A stretch of DNA of 30,000 nucleotides from Tubiluchus corallicola (taxonomy: Eukaryota > Priapulida > Priapulimorpha > Priapulimorphida > Tubiluchidae). A model generated the notes under the pieces. That model was not told where the DNA came from, ran no database searches, and saw only the letters and a program-made list of their open reading frames with translations. Shown here piece after piece: positions 9,167 to 18,736 of this stretch. A program made the translations under genes and the position numbers. Each line of letters starts with the position of its first letter. Position 1 is the stretch's first letter. Location of the stretch: positions 1 through 30,000 of the forward strand of contig JAQGDQ010001101.1 of assembly GCA_030141605.1 (NCBI GenBank). Direction: 5' to 3'.

Positions 9167-9990
9167 CCCTAAATAACACACTACAGTTTTCCAAAAATGT
9201 CTACATCTAAGAATGACTCCTGTAGGGGGGGGGGGAGTCAAAATATCATGACTGAAATTTTTTAAATTATCTCTATATTTTTGCTCAGGTAAAACAGTTT
9301 TATAGAAAATGTATTCTAAATATAAATGAAACAGTTTATCCTGCTATATAATTTGTGGAAAATAAAAGGCCACAAAGTGTTGCCTTTAATATTTTTGATT
9401 AATTGCAAATTGCTTCTGTATAAGAAAATATCAACAAAGTTATTTAAAGACTATTCCGACTTGGCGCAAGGAAACTATAGCATCGTACAATGCTTTTTGC
9501 ATAGCGACGTAGAAAAATTTATGACGCGTTTGGCTTTTATTAATTTTTAAAAAACCTGGTCCATAAATCGCGTATCTCGCTGTACCAACTTGTCAGATGT
9601 TCGTTGTATATTGTGTTCCCAATGCGTCTGCATTTACAAGAAGTCAGCATAGATTTCTTAACCATTGGCCATTGGCTTGTCCATTTCAGCCCTTGGCACG
9701 ACAAGCGCTGATTAATTCACATGCGTTGAATCTGTATGAATAGCAGTATGAGTTCCACTACCTCTCCGTTACAATAAGAACAATTTTCTTTCTGCTAAAG
9801 AGCAGTTCGGTGTAATTATTTTACGAACATTCTCCTATGACCCTGCAAACAGGATGACCACAACACACAGACAGATGCGTGCTATGAGTGTCAATCTATT
9901 CGTGAACGGTCTGCTGCTTGAACCTGGAAATAAATGAAATGAGTCTCGTTAGAACAATTTTACGTACTTTTGCGTACACCTACACATGAT
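9167..9990. other. no gene seen
   Basis: Contains a 9-G run near 9225 and an AT-rich 74-codon frame (9326-9550) with no recognisable domain. Nothing else supported. Confidence 0.5.
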
Positions 9991-10381
9991 TTTGCGGGAT
10001 GCCCACACTGCATCTCGACACTAGGCGGAGGAGCTGCACAAGCAGACAACGGCTAGAGGGCGGAGGAGGTCAAGTGACCCAACGGCCATGTGTAGAGGAG
10101 TAAACCTTCCAAATTAGGAGTGGAGCCCTGAAGGCGGACCAGTGCAGCATCCTCACTGACTCCGGCAGCTCCAGCAGCCAAAAAAGTGCCAAACGTATCG
10201 CTTTGCTTTCCTTTGGACTACACCAGGGAGGAAGAGAGGGGGTTCCTGTTGTCTAGGCAACTCAGGATCTCCATACACCTTGCCTAGGCGTGCGCCCTGG
10301 AGAGGCCACTCCAGTGGTTCAAGGATCGCACTGCTCAGCCACAGTCGACGCTGCAGCTTCATCAATGTGATCAATAACTGA
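9991..10381 (+). mobile_element. composite retroelement, copy 3 (body only)
   Basis: Sense on the plus strand. It starts at TTTGCGGGATGCCC, the base just after the 5S-like module in the other copies, and runs to CAATAACTGA, the same 3' end as copy 2. It is about 90 percent similar by eye to the complement of 15098-15485. The sense frame corresponding to 15359-15123 is kept in parts (TREEERGFLL, RPLQWFKDRTAQ) but broken by stops. A 5'-truncated retrocopy is the simplest reading. No target duplication seen. Confidence 0.8.
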
Positions 10382-10699
10382 CTCTCTTGGGGCACATTCC
10401 ATTGTCTTCCGAGACAGAAGGATGCCAACAACAACGTATGATTACGTTGAAAGCACACGTGATAATATGAGAAACACAAGTATGCTTTGCTATTATGATA
10501 ATTCGTAAAGTTATACTTTGCAGCCTGTAGGGATTACTTGATATGGAAGGTTGTGGCACATTCTTATGCACATTTTTACATATTCTTACATCGCCAAGGT
10601 CATTCTAGAAGATCCTACTAATCCAAGATAACCACATTCGAATTTGGATACGTTACTGAACAATGAGTAAAATAATAGTAGTCGGCACGAAACAAAAAT
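10382..10699. other. no gene seen
   Basis: AT-rich sequence. The minus-strand frames reaching into it from the adjacent retroelement are fortuitous. Confidence 0.5.
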
Positions 10700-10775
10700 C
10701 TCAGAACGAGTATTGAACCCGGTGGTCACTCATCCAACTCGAAGTTGCTTAACTTTGGTGGATTGGCCGCTAGCT
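10700..10775 (-). pseudogene. second, diverged 5S rRNA-derived fragment
   Basis: On the minus strand the sequence reads ACCAAAGTTAAGCAACTTCG, then TTGGATGAGTGACCACC, then AATACTCG. These align in order with animal 5S (GAAGTTAAGCAACGTCGGG, TTGGATGGGTGACCGCC, GAATAC), lacking about 12 nt (GCGGTTAGTAC) between them. The GGGTTCAATAC piece could be mistaken for a tRNA B box, but the order fits 5S. Likely a 5S-derived SINE remnant unrelated in body to the composite retroelement. Confidence 0.6.
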
Positions 10776-11372
10776 GAACATTAAATAAAATCCTTCTTGG
10801 AAGCACTAATTTCAAGTAAACGTACGTCAACAAATATCAGTTCCAACTCTTCAAACACATCTAAACTTAAAAAAATTTAAAATATAGTTTGCACTTATAG
10901 TGTTAACACTTGTATTAAAACTTATATTAAATTATATTTAACACCTATACTAATGCGTTAAAACTTATAGCAGAATCTACAGTAGCAGAACCACTAAAAT
11001 ATACTGAAATTATCCCCGTACATAAATAAGTCGACTACCCCAAAACACTTCTAGTCCACCGAGCTGTTACTGATTGCAAAATGCATGCATAGTTGTAACA
11101 ACAATTTAGAAAAAAATATTCGTTGCAAAATACAAGACGCGCTACGGTGGCTTGTTAGAGATGCAGTAAAAAATGGTTTCTTGAAATTACGACTTAATAA
11201 CTAAAAAATACTAAAAAGTATCTCGAAATTTCAATTAGTAAGTCGAAATTTTCAGTCAATAAATTTATTTTTTTACTATGTCCCTAAGAAGCCACCCGTA
11301 GGGCAGTTGTATTCAACAAAACGTAGAAAAATGCGGCAAGGAACATTGCAGTGTGGAGAATATAAGATTCAA
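10776..11372. other. no gene seen
   Basis: AT-rich sequence with short TTAAAACTTATA-like words near 10900-10970. No feature supported. Confidence 0.45.
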
Positions 11373-11402
11373 ATTATTATTATTATTATTATTATTATTA
11401 TT
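11373..11402. repeat. (ATT)n microsatellite
   Basis: About nine ATT units, followed by TTTATTTTGAGC. It may be the complement of a (TAA)n retroelement tail. Confidence 0.85.
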
Positions 11403-11518
11403 TATTTTGAGCATATAAATACATACATATATACATGCGCCCTCTATATGCAGGGCTATAATAGTTAACAGTATTTATATTTCATATTTAACACCTTACA
11501 ATAGTTATAATAGTATTG

Positions 11519-11587
<69 letters not shown>

Positions 11588-11602
11588 CACTATCACTATT
11601 AC

Positions 11603-11635
<33 letters not shown>

Positions 11636-11702
11636 CATCGTCGTCATCATCATCATCATCATTATTATTATTATTGTTGTTATTATTATTATCATTATTA
11701 CC
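11519..11702. repeat. (TAT)n/(CAT)n microsatellite
   Basis: About 60 trinucleotides, mostly TAT with CAC, CGT and CAT variants in the second half. Poly-Tyr and poly-Ile frames are artefacts. Confidence 0.95.
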
Positions 11703-12134
11703 TTCCTAACTGATATTGATAAATAAAATTATAATTAATTAATCCCGTTTGGTTAGTGAGAAAATAAAATTACGTAACAAAATATTAGCAAAGTTAATCA
11801 AAATCAAATTATCACGACAAGTTGACATCTTGCTGCTGTAAAACGCGCAGAAAGTTTCCACGTTTAATGCGTCGTACGAATTTACACTAAAACAACAGAT
11901 GATGTGGGGTTTGCCTACCGCCCCCCTCCCCCTCCCCCCTCTAAACACTGGCACATAGATTCAAAGAAAGGCAGGAGCAATTAAAAACGGCCCTACTGAA
12001 AAAAACGTGGTCTTAATTGGTTATAACAACCTAATTTACACCTTTTCAAGCACGTATCATATTGTATTTAGAATACTCGAGTATGAATAGTGTGCTTTAA
12101 CCTAACCTTTCTTAACCTCTGGTTTATATATATA
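11703..12134. other. no gene seen
   Basis: Contains a pyrimidine-rich C tract at about 11918-11941. No coding feature supported. Confidence 0.5.
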
Positions 12135-12720
12135 TTAATTCTTTATTTGTCTTTAAAATGGTTCACTCATTATAATAAAATTGAGTAATCCACAGCGTAA
12201 TGTTAAAATAACAACACTGTTCAAGACAAATGCGTCCAGTGCAGACTAAAAAAAACTAAAGTGCAAAACTAAGGTCTAATTATGTACAATAAATGAACAT
12301 ATTTACAAACACCATATTAAGATATTTTTACAAAACAATATTACAAAAATACATTAAATTTTACATGACATATTTTACATTACATATACATTTAATATGG
12401 CACAATTAACAGAAACATGCTTTACATTACATAAATTTCACTCATTACGTTTACACTATTTATACATTTGACATTACAAAACTAACATAACACGTATTAC
12501 ATTACGTAATTTTTTTTAAACAATTTTACATTTTTAATCGTTTTATGGAGTCAGGGGCGGGGGTAGATGAAAGTTGAGTCTGTGTAATTAGTATCAGATG
12601 CACAATGTGGAAATTGAAACCTGTTATATTGATATTCTTTTAATTTCTTTTTAAAGTGGTGGAGAGATTCTATTAGTTTTATTTCACTGGGTAGTAAGTT
12701 CTACCAATATTTTTTGTATT
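12135..12720 (-). mobile_element. LINE 3' end (CR1/L2-like), minus strand
   Basis: Includes the C-terminal coding remnant at 12551-12700 and an AT-rich 3' UTR running to about 12135. On the minus strand it ends with AAAGACAAATAAAGAAT, an AATAAA-type signal. The 3' UTR has degenerate TTTACATTACAT repeats (about 12350-12500). The element is 5'-truncated near 12720. No tail repeat or target duplication is clear. Confidence 0.6.
12551..12700 (-). pseudogene. C-terminus of a LINE reverse transcriptase
   Basis: Translation on the minus strand gives NLLPSEIKLIESLHHFKKKL, then KEYQYNRFQF and on to a TGA at 12551-12553. The pattern LPxEIK...SLxxFKxxLKxY is characteristic of the end of CR1/L2-type LINE ORF2, after the reverse transcriptase domain. 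The conserved Trp just before is followed by an in-frame TAG, so this copy is dead. Only about 50 residues remain of a protein usually near 900. Confidence 0.65.
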
Positions 12721-13215
12721 TTTAGCAATTACTAGCCACACTTGCACCGTAATAGAAACAACATTATTTTTAATATTATTCCTTAACGTATCCAGGTAAA
12801 AAATAAAAACCTATTCTACTGAATAGTATGCAACAGTTCAAAATTCTTAAATAAAAGTTTGCATGTCACACGGTTATTGAAAACTAAAAACATTTTGAAG
12901 AGCAAACGTTAAATAGTTCGGCAACATCGCGGCGTATTTTCATCTCCGTGCGACGATATTAAATTTGGCTTGGTGGAGTTTGTGTAAAGCAATGCTATAA
13001 TGCCATTAATGTTTTCCTTTGGGAGTTTTCCTCGTTGGTTTGGAGTTGACGAAAAGGAAGCTAAATCGAACATTATGCGACGTTTTAGTAAAAGTAATAT
13101 TGATCTTTAACATTAAGTGACTTCGAGGAAATCGCTTTAGCATTCTCATCAATCGTAAACGAAAGAGTTATAAAAGCAGGATCGAAACTAGTTCGTGCAA
13201 GATGAGAGAAAATTA
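12721..13215. other. no gene seen
   Basis: No coding feature or repeat supported. Confidence 0.45.
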
Positions 13216-13870
13216 TGTTTTAAGTCCACAGGTCAAACGAGGGCAGACATATGCTATTTAGAGTGAAAGAGAGGGAAAAGGGAGAAAAGGAAAGACGGGG
13301 AAGACAGCCAAAATATTTTATAATATTTCAACGACCAAAAGTCTGGAATGAGATTTGTCAATCCGCAAAAGATAGCAGATCTATTACTAGATTTAAAAAA
13401 ATGCTAAAAAATCAAATTACAAGTAAGAATCAGTGAGTAATCAAAATTTCTATCGGTATCCATCCTCACAGTAGTGGCAAAACAGTGGTGTTAACTTAAT
13501 CAAGTTATTTTAATTTTACATACTATTAACAAATACTAGTCTTTCTATCTTTTATATCATCTCATATATGAGCTTCATTCATTACATCATTCCATTTTAA
13601 GCACTAAATGTTTTCTTTATCACACGATTCACTTTAAATTCCATTAACTTTTTTTTCTTTCACTGTGTGGGACAATCTAACAAGCCCTGCTTTTTGATTG
13701 CCCGCAACACATTTAAATTCGTATATAGGTGAACAGTGTTTGAGGCTTTTGATGTGCAGAAACAATAAAAGCTTATTTGTATTATGTTCATTGTAGGCCC
13801 TTTCACTATATATTGTACATGAAACTACTGTAAATGTGTAGTGTGAAAAGAACGACTTACTTACTTACTA
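13216..13870 (+). mobile_element. L2/CR1-like LINE 3' end, copy A
   Basis: Coding C-terminus (to the stop at 13434-13436), then a 3' UTR of about 430 bp shared with 28391-28826 at high identity (for example CTCATATATGAGCTTCATTC and GGGACAATCTAACAAGCCC). It ends in GACTTACTTACTTACT, a short tandem 3' repeat typical of L2/CR1 elements. 5'-truncated near 13216. Confidence 0.8.
13251..13436 (+). pseudogene. C-terminus of L2/CR1-like LINE ORF
   Basis: About 61 codons. The last 40 (YFIIFQRPKVWNEICQSAKD, then SRSITRFKKMLKNQI) match the terminal LINE motif F..GPKxWN.I....K...S...FKK.LK. The first 20 residues are Arg/Lys/Glu-rich (GAGAGGGAAAAGG-type DNA) and differ from the homologue at 28210-28290, suggesting local replacement by purine-rich sequence. 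The ATG at 13251 is not a true start. Confidence 0.75.
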
Positions 13871-15097
13871 AAAAGGCACTAGAAGTACTTAATAGACTTC
13901 TCTATCAAAGTTAGATACTTTACACATTCCTTGATAGAACATTTTTAACAGTGTGCGAGCTTTGAGCACTAATATTATCTTATACAATTAAAATAACACA
14001 CAACATTATTAAAACTTTTACGTTACATAATTAAAAATCACGCCAAACGTTTCGATAGACTTCTGCTGTCATCTTCAGTGGTAAATATCACAAAAAAAAC
14101 AACCAGTTTATATAAGCAGAGGCCATTATGCACTAGTTAAGTTGTTGATAGAACTCAAATAGGTGAGGAATAAGCAGACCTGTAAAGAAATTGATGCTTA
14201 TGCACTGATTATGTATTTACAAAAGTGCTTGTAACAAAAAAAAAAAAAAATTTTTCCTCTAATGGACGCACCAAGCATTAACAGGAAAAATGTATATTTA
14301 TATTGTTTAAATCCCACGACAGCATAAGTAAGATTTGCTTTCCTTTTTCTGCTCAGTGGACCGATTTACTGCTGCAAAGATTTGTGCTAATTCGTGTTAA
14401 TAAGTACCATTTTGTACTGGTTCAGTTTTGGCCAGTGAAGCCATACTACAGGGCTTCACTGTAGGCGATAAAAATGAATACTTCTTACTGTTTAATTTTT
14501 AGAGGAATCTGCAGCCTTTTTTGAAAAGTACATCTGCCTACGCTTGACCAGTGTTCCGCGAACATACTTCCCATGACGTGGAATGTGACGTCAGACTTAA
14601 AGGAAAACCGGACGATTGTTTAGACTCAATCTCATTTTAATTTACTGTCCAAAATATACATTTTCCTGCCTATAAAAGTTAACAATCGTTCCTTATATTT
14701 GAATAATTAGCTTAGAAAGTTAATTATCGGCAAACCGAGCACAGCTATTGCTTATGTCAGAAACTAACCACAGTTTGTGCAATGGCGGGCATCTTCTCTT
14801 GTGCATCAAGCACATTAGCATAACTGTTATAGTACTGCTATGTCTTATGGCGTCAGAAACTAACACTGTAGTTCATGATCATGCTTATCACGGTACCGCC
14901 TTCTATTTGTCGGCCACGCGATTGTGACAAAAAGGTGCCGCTGCCAATCTTAGTGGATTCGCTGATCCGCCCATACCTTTGAAAGTTTAACGAAATTTGA
15001 GTATCCGAGGCAACTATTATTTAATCTAAGCTTTGATTTAAAAAAGCTATCGTAGTTTTCCATATTTTAGAGCATACTTTATTCTGAACTCAGAATA
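13871..15097. other. no gene seen; possible retroelement scrap near 14040-14110
   Basis: The minus strand at 14040-14085 reads CTGAAGATGACAGCAGAAG, TCTATCGAAACGTTTGGCG. From memory this phrase recurs in invertebrate retroelement 3' regions, but I cannot assign the family. A 14-A run lies at about 14238-14251. A CRE palindrome TGACGTCA lies at 14586-14593. No gene is supported. Confidence 0.35.
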
Positions 15098-15122
15098 TCA
15101 GTTATTGGTCACATTGATGGAG

Positions 15123-15359
15123 CTACAGCGTCGACTGCGGCTGAGCAGTGCGATCCTTGAACCACTGGAGTGGCCTCTCCAGGGCGCACGCCTGGGTAAG
15201 GTGTATGGAGATCCTGAGTTTCCCAGACAACAGGAACCCCCTCTCTTCCTCCCTGGTGTAGTCCAAAGGAAAGCGGAGCGATACGTTTGGCACCAGGTTG
15301 GCTGCAGGAGCTGCCGGAGTCAGTGAGTTTGCTGCACTGGTCCGTCTTCGGGGCTCCAC
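15123..15359 (-). CDS. 78-codon ORF in retroelement body, function unknown
   Basis: Lies in the sense orientation of the element. The residues include RFPLDYTREEERGFLLSG and ACALERPLQWFKDRTAQPQ. The corresponding frame in copy 3 (9991-10381) is similar at most residues but broken by two stops. Conservation between two copies may reflect recent origin rather than selection. No domain recognised. It could be part of an ORF1-like or leader-encoded peptide, or non-coding. The opposite-strand frame (15105-15326) is probably a shadow. Confidence 0.25.
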   Translation of the reverse strand: MEPRRRTSAANSLTPAAPAANLVPNVSLRFPLDYTREEERGFLLSGKLRISIHLTQACALERPLQWFKDRTAQPQSTL

Positions 15360-15486
15360 TCCTGATTTTTAAGGATTACTCCTCTACACATGGCCGTTGG
15401 GTCACTTGACCTCCTCCGCCCTCTAGCCGTTCGCTGCTTGTGCAGCTCCTCCGCCTAGTGTCGAGATACAGCGTGGGCATCCCGCA

Positions 15487-15595
15487 AGCCTACAGCACCT
15501 GGTATTCCTAGGCGGTCACCCATCCAAGTACTAACCAGGCTGTCTAGCAACCACACCGAAATTATATTGTGCATTGGACAGACCATATGGTTCTG
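15487..15595 (-). pseudogene. 5S rRNA-like module within retroelement, copy 2
   Basis: Minus strand: CCTGGTTAGTACTTGGATGG, GTGACCGCCTAGGAATACC, then GGTGCTGTAGGC at the end. This is a very good match to the 3' half of animal 5S. The 5' half (from about CCATATGGTC) is diverged. Upstream spacer and downstream body match copy 1. The degenerate 5' half makes it unlikely to be a working 5S gene. Confidence 0.85.
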
Positions 15596-15813
15596 CTACT
15601 GTGATTCTATCAAGCTGGACGAAAGGAATGAAGAATGAAGGATGAATCTTTGTACAAATCATTATGCCAATTGTTGTAACAAGAGTGTGACTTAGTTTCT
15701 TATTTTACTGCTTAATTATGATTGTTAGTTTAAACATAATTTATTATAGGATTGGATCAGACAGTTTGAACAACATGATTTAGGATCCTCACCATAACAG
15801 ACTTTATACTCTA

Positions 15814-16645
15814 CTAGCAAAGGCCCCGCAAAAGATTTTGCGTATAAATACACGTGTAATGAATAATACGCGACCATCCTACCTAGTCCTCATTTATAAC
15901 ACAAAGCCCGTAACATCCTGCCTACTTACCTAACGCAAAGCCAGCAGCGTTTACTCCTGCCTACTGTATGTTGCAAACCAGCTTTTTTGCTGAATTAAAG
16001 TTATAGACACAATGGATGACGTCGGCACAATGGAATGCGGTCTGCAGTTTTCTAAGGCAAAAATTGTCGAAATTTGCGGAAAATAGAACACGAATTAACT
16101 CGTCGATACTCCTCTCGGTGGAACTGCCCTAACATATAGCCCACATCATCGTGTAGCCCTGTCCTTCCTCTTTGTAAAGAGCTATATATCTCCTTCCGAG
16201 AGTCCCACCGGGCGACGTTAGAACGTTTTTCCCGCATGCTGTTTGGCCAAAATTTCGAAAAAATCGCGAGTTGAGTCCGGGAAAACGCCCGTTGCGGGGC
16301 GCCCTGGCCCTCTCGGGAATTGTAAATATGCCTACTACACCCACCGCTGAACGGGCTATCTATCCATACCCAGTACCGCCCTCGGCCCGTTCCCGTTCTC
16401 TACATCTCAGCCGTATAACTTTTGCAATTTTTTGCAAAAAACGGCCGAAAAAGGGCCATTTTTGGAGGTTTTTCGCCCCCCGTTCCTCCCAGTGGGCCCG
16501 ATTCGAAAAATAAACCCCCAATGAGACGACACTAGATCGGGACCTTTCTTTTGATATATAGATCGCCGCAAATGGTGCCCTCGTCCGGGCTGTAGCCTCG
16601 AATCTTATATATAAATATATATACCAAGAATATTAATATAAGAGA
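15814..16645 (-). mobile_element. non-autonomous Helitron A (832 bp)
   Basis: Read on the minus strand it begins TCTCTTATATTAATATTC and ends CTAG, with a terminal hairpin GCAAAATCTTTTGC (15828-15841) 10 nt before the CTAG. These are the hallmarks of Helitrons: 5'-TC, 3'-CTRR and a short hairpin. The 3' third matches Helitron B. The middle (about 16040-16600) is GC-richer and unique, with no Rep or helicase coding seen. Its CTAG end abuts the A of the target. It lies head-to-tail directly after Helitron B. Confidence 0.88.
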
Positions 16646-16925
16646 CTAGCAAAGGCCCCGCAAAAGATTTTGCCTAAAAAACCAATATAATCAATAACAC
16701 GCGAACATCCTACACCGTCCTCATTTATAACACAAAGCCCTTAACATCCTGTCTACTGTATGTCTGTTTATCTAACGCAAACCCGTAGCAGCCAGCTTTT
16801 TGCTGAATTAAAGTTATAAGATTACAGCAGAGTACAATGGATGACGTCAGAACAATGGAATGCGTCACCACAGTTATATATATATATAAATATATATACC
16901 AAGAATATTAATATAAGAGTATAGA
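16646..16925 (-). mobile_element. non-autonomous Helitron B (280 bp)
   Basis: Minus strand 5' end is TCTATACTCTTATATTAATA. The 3' end is hairpin GCAAAATCTTTTGC (16660-16673), then GGGGCCTTTG and CTAG (16649-16646). The next base is the TC of Helitron A, with no spacer. The pair sits between A (15813) and T (16926). The paralogous empty site ACTCTA/TTTACAAG is intact at 6848-6861. An A/T target without duplication is as expected for Helitrons. Confidence 0.9.
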
Positions 16926-17076
16926 TTTACAAGAACATTTACAGTAAGAATAGACTATAACTACACAAGCTGACAAGTTTTACTACAAGATTACATTAGC
17001 CATTAGTAGAAAATGACGGTTAGCAAATATTAATGTACGATTATTTAAGACTGATGCATTTCATATCAGATAGAAA

Positions 17077-17463
17077 CTACTGGAAGCGTTTAGTACGTAA
17101 TATAAAGTTATGTATGCATTGGAATATTTTACAGTAAGTAACATAGTTAAATTCATCTTTTCCGAATAATAACAACTTCAACAGATCATTAGTTCCTAAG
17201 GCAGCTATATTAAGGTTTTCGGGCAGAAGTATTTCATTTAATTTATCAAACACAACATCCCTAGTTTGTTGATACAAGGGCAGTGCAACAAAAAGTGTTC
17301 AACAGACACAAATCGAAATCCACAGTTACAATTCGGCGATATTGGATGTCCGTTATTATCTTTACAGCCTTTAGAGAAAAGGTCATAGTTTAGCTGAGAA
17401 AATGCGATTATCAAGCTCGTATGACGCACTGAAATTGGAGGTTTACCAAATGAAAAATGTTTC
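17077..17463 (-). pseudogene. LINE ORF C-terminus with CxC...HxxxC motif
   Basis: Minus strand, from about 17463: FSFGKPPISVRHTSLIIAF, SQLNYDLFSKGC, then CNCGFRFVSVEHFLLHCP. A +1/-1 shift near 17270 then passes to LYQQTRDVVFDKLNEILL and on to LRTKRFQ and a TAG stop at 17077-17079. The motif CxC...EHFLLHCPxY...R is the zinc-knuckle-like region after the reverse transcriptase/RNase H of several non-LTR clades. Only about 125 of roughly 1000 residues remain, with one frameshift, so it is inactive. Clade not assigned. Confidence 0.8.
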
Positions 17464-17904
17464 TAATTATGATTATTATCGTGTCAAATGGCATTACTAA
17501 CAGCTAACGTCTGCAAACGGGTTTCTGAATATGCCAGTGGTCGATATCACAATCACAGCTGTAACAGGGGCTTCAAATGCTCTTGACACGGTTATAGCGT
17601 CTCGTGTTCTGTTATTTACGTTTCCCCAAAAGGCTGCTTGGCTTCTCTGGTACTTGACTTGCTCATTGCTTCCCTTCATCTTTTTTAGTCTAAATATTCT
17701 CCACATTTGTAGGAGAATAAACGCTAATGATCTCTCTCCAATTCCAGCACAATTTTCCGCCAATATTTGCTATTCAAATTCAACAGTGACAAGCGATGAG
17801 AGAGGAATATACATGAAAGTAAAATATGGCACGCAAAACGCCCTACGTCCTTCAGCCTAGTAGTAGAATTGCTGCTCGCCCTGATATAAAAGGGATTTAG
17901 GCAC
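17464..17904. other. unassigned segment with overlapping ORFs on both strands
   Basis: A plus frame (17531-17860, 109 codons) and a minus frame (17497-17763, 88 codons) overlap. The plus frame has hydrophobic stretches (AAWLLWYLTCSLLPFIFFSL) and ICYSNSTV. Together these vaguely recall TM6-TM7 of class A GPCRs, but the NPxxY motif is absent. I do not call a gene. Base composition is higher in GC than its neighbours. Confidence 0.25.
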
Positions 17905-18229
17905 CGGACGGACGGACGGACGGACGGATGGATGGATGAGTGGATGGATGGATGGATGGATGGATGGGTGGGTGGATGGATGGATGGATGGATGGATGGA
18001 TGGATGGGTGGGTGGGTGGCTGGGTGGGTGGGTGGATGAATGGATGGATGGATGGATGGATGGATGGATGGGTGGGTGGATGGATGGATGGATGGATGGG
18101 TGGATGGGTGGGTGGGTGGATGGATGGATGGATGGATGGATGGATGGATGGATGGATGGATGGGTGGGTGGACGGACGGACGGACGGACGGACGGACGGA
18201 CGGACGGACGGACGGACGGACGGATGGAT
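17905..18229. repeat. (GGAT/GGAC/GGGT)n tetranucleotide tract
   Basis: About 80 tetranucleotides. GGAC blocks form both ends (17905-17927 and about 18170-18222) and GGAT/GGGT the middle. Met-Asp-Gly-Trp and Pro-Ser-Val-Arg/Ile-His-Pro frames are artefacts. Confidence 0.97.
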
Positions 18230-18736
18230 CTCCTCGAGTCGGGTGATTCACAAAAGACGAAACTCTGATTTGTGTACAAGAATGTCCCAGCATGAGCAAT
18301 ACAAGTATTACATACATTTGGAAGAAAAAAGTAGCTTGTTTCTGTTCTATTATCATAACAAGACAGTAGCAGTGAAACGGTAAGCGCCTTGCATCTAATG
18401 AATCTCAGGACATTCAAGGTCAAAACAAAACTCAAGGTCATCTGCCACCCTTTCTTAATACTCTGATTGTGGCAGCACCCCCCCCCCCCCCCTTACTAAA
18501 ATTGTCAAGCGCGCCGAGTTAAATATGCTTAGCCCTAGTAACGTTGAAGATATACAAAAAATATAAACACGTACTGCGATGCAACATAAAACTCTGTACG
18601 TCCAAAAGTGCAGTCAGGATCACGTAACGTAATTATCCTTTCTCGTGTACCATATTTGATTAAGTTGGCCTCAGGCTCTGGTCTTTGGCTACATATTATA
18701 AAACGTTCGGACTGACTGACGCATGGATTTACGCAT
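18230..18736. other. no gene seen; poly-C run
   Basis: Contains a run of about 16 C at 18477-18492. Two AAGGTCA half sites occur at about 18414-18440 (TTCAAGGTCA and CTCAAGGTCA). No gene is supported. Confidence 0.5.
18729..18736. other. 8-bp target site duplication, left copy
   Basis: TTACGCAT, identical to 19734-19741. Confidence 0.85.

Larger units (their letters stand above)
15098..17463 (-). mobile_element. composite LINE/5S retroelement, copy 2, with Helitron insertion
   Basis: Minus-strand order: LINE C-terminus (17463-17077), 3' UTR with one 74-bp unit (17076-16926), a tandem Helitron pair (16925-15814, inserted), spacer (15813-15600), 5S-like module (15595-15487), body (15486-15098) ending in CAATAACTGA. 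Without the Helitrons it is colinear with copy 1 over all shared parts. Copy 1 therefore serves as a paralogous empty site for the Helitrons and confirms that the order is not accidental. 5'-truncated at about 17463. No clear target duplication found. Confidence 0.85.

Noticed and set aside
10697-10730. tRNA-derived SINE (GGGTTCAATAC box B)
   Set aside because: Adjacent sequence follows 5S rRNA order instead; no cloverleaf can be formed.
15105-15326. 73-codon plus-strand ORF (LQRRLRLSSAILEPLEWPLQ...)
   Set aside because: Antisense to the retroelement body; its similarity to 10153-10479 (minus) follows from the two retroelement copies, not from a host gene.
17531-17860. GPCR TM6-TM7-like fragment
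   Set aside because: Hydrophobic stretches and NST are suggestive, but NPxxY is absent and an equally long frame lies on the other strand. Not enough to call.
17724-18441. Long Pro-Ser-Val-Arg/His-Pro and Met-Asp-Gly-Trp frames
   Set aside because: Translations of a GGAT/GGAC tetranucleotide tract in several frames at once.
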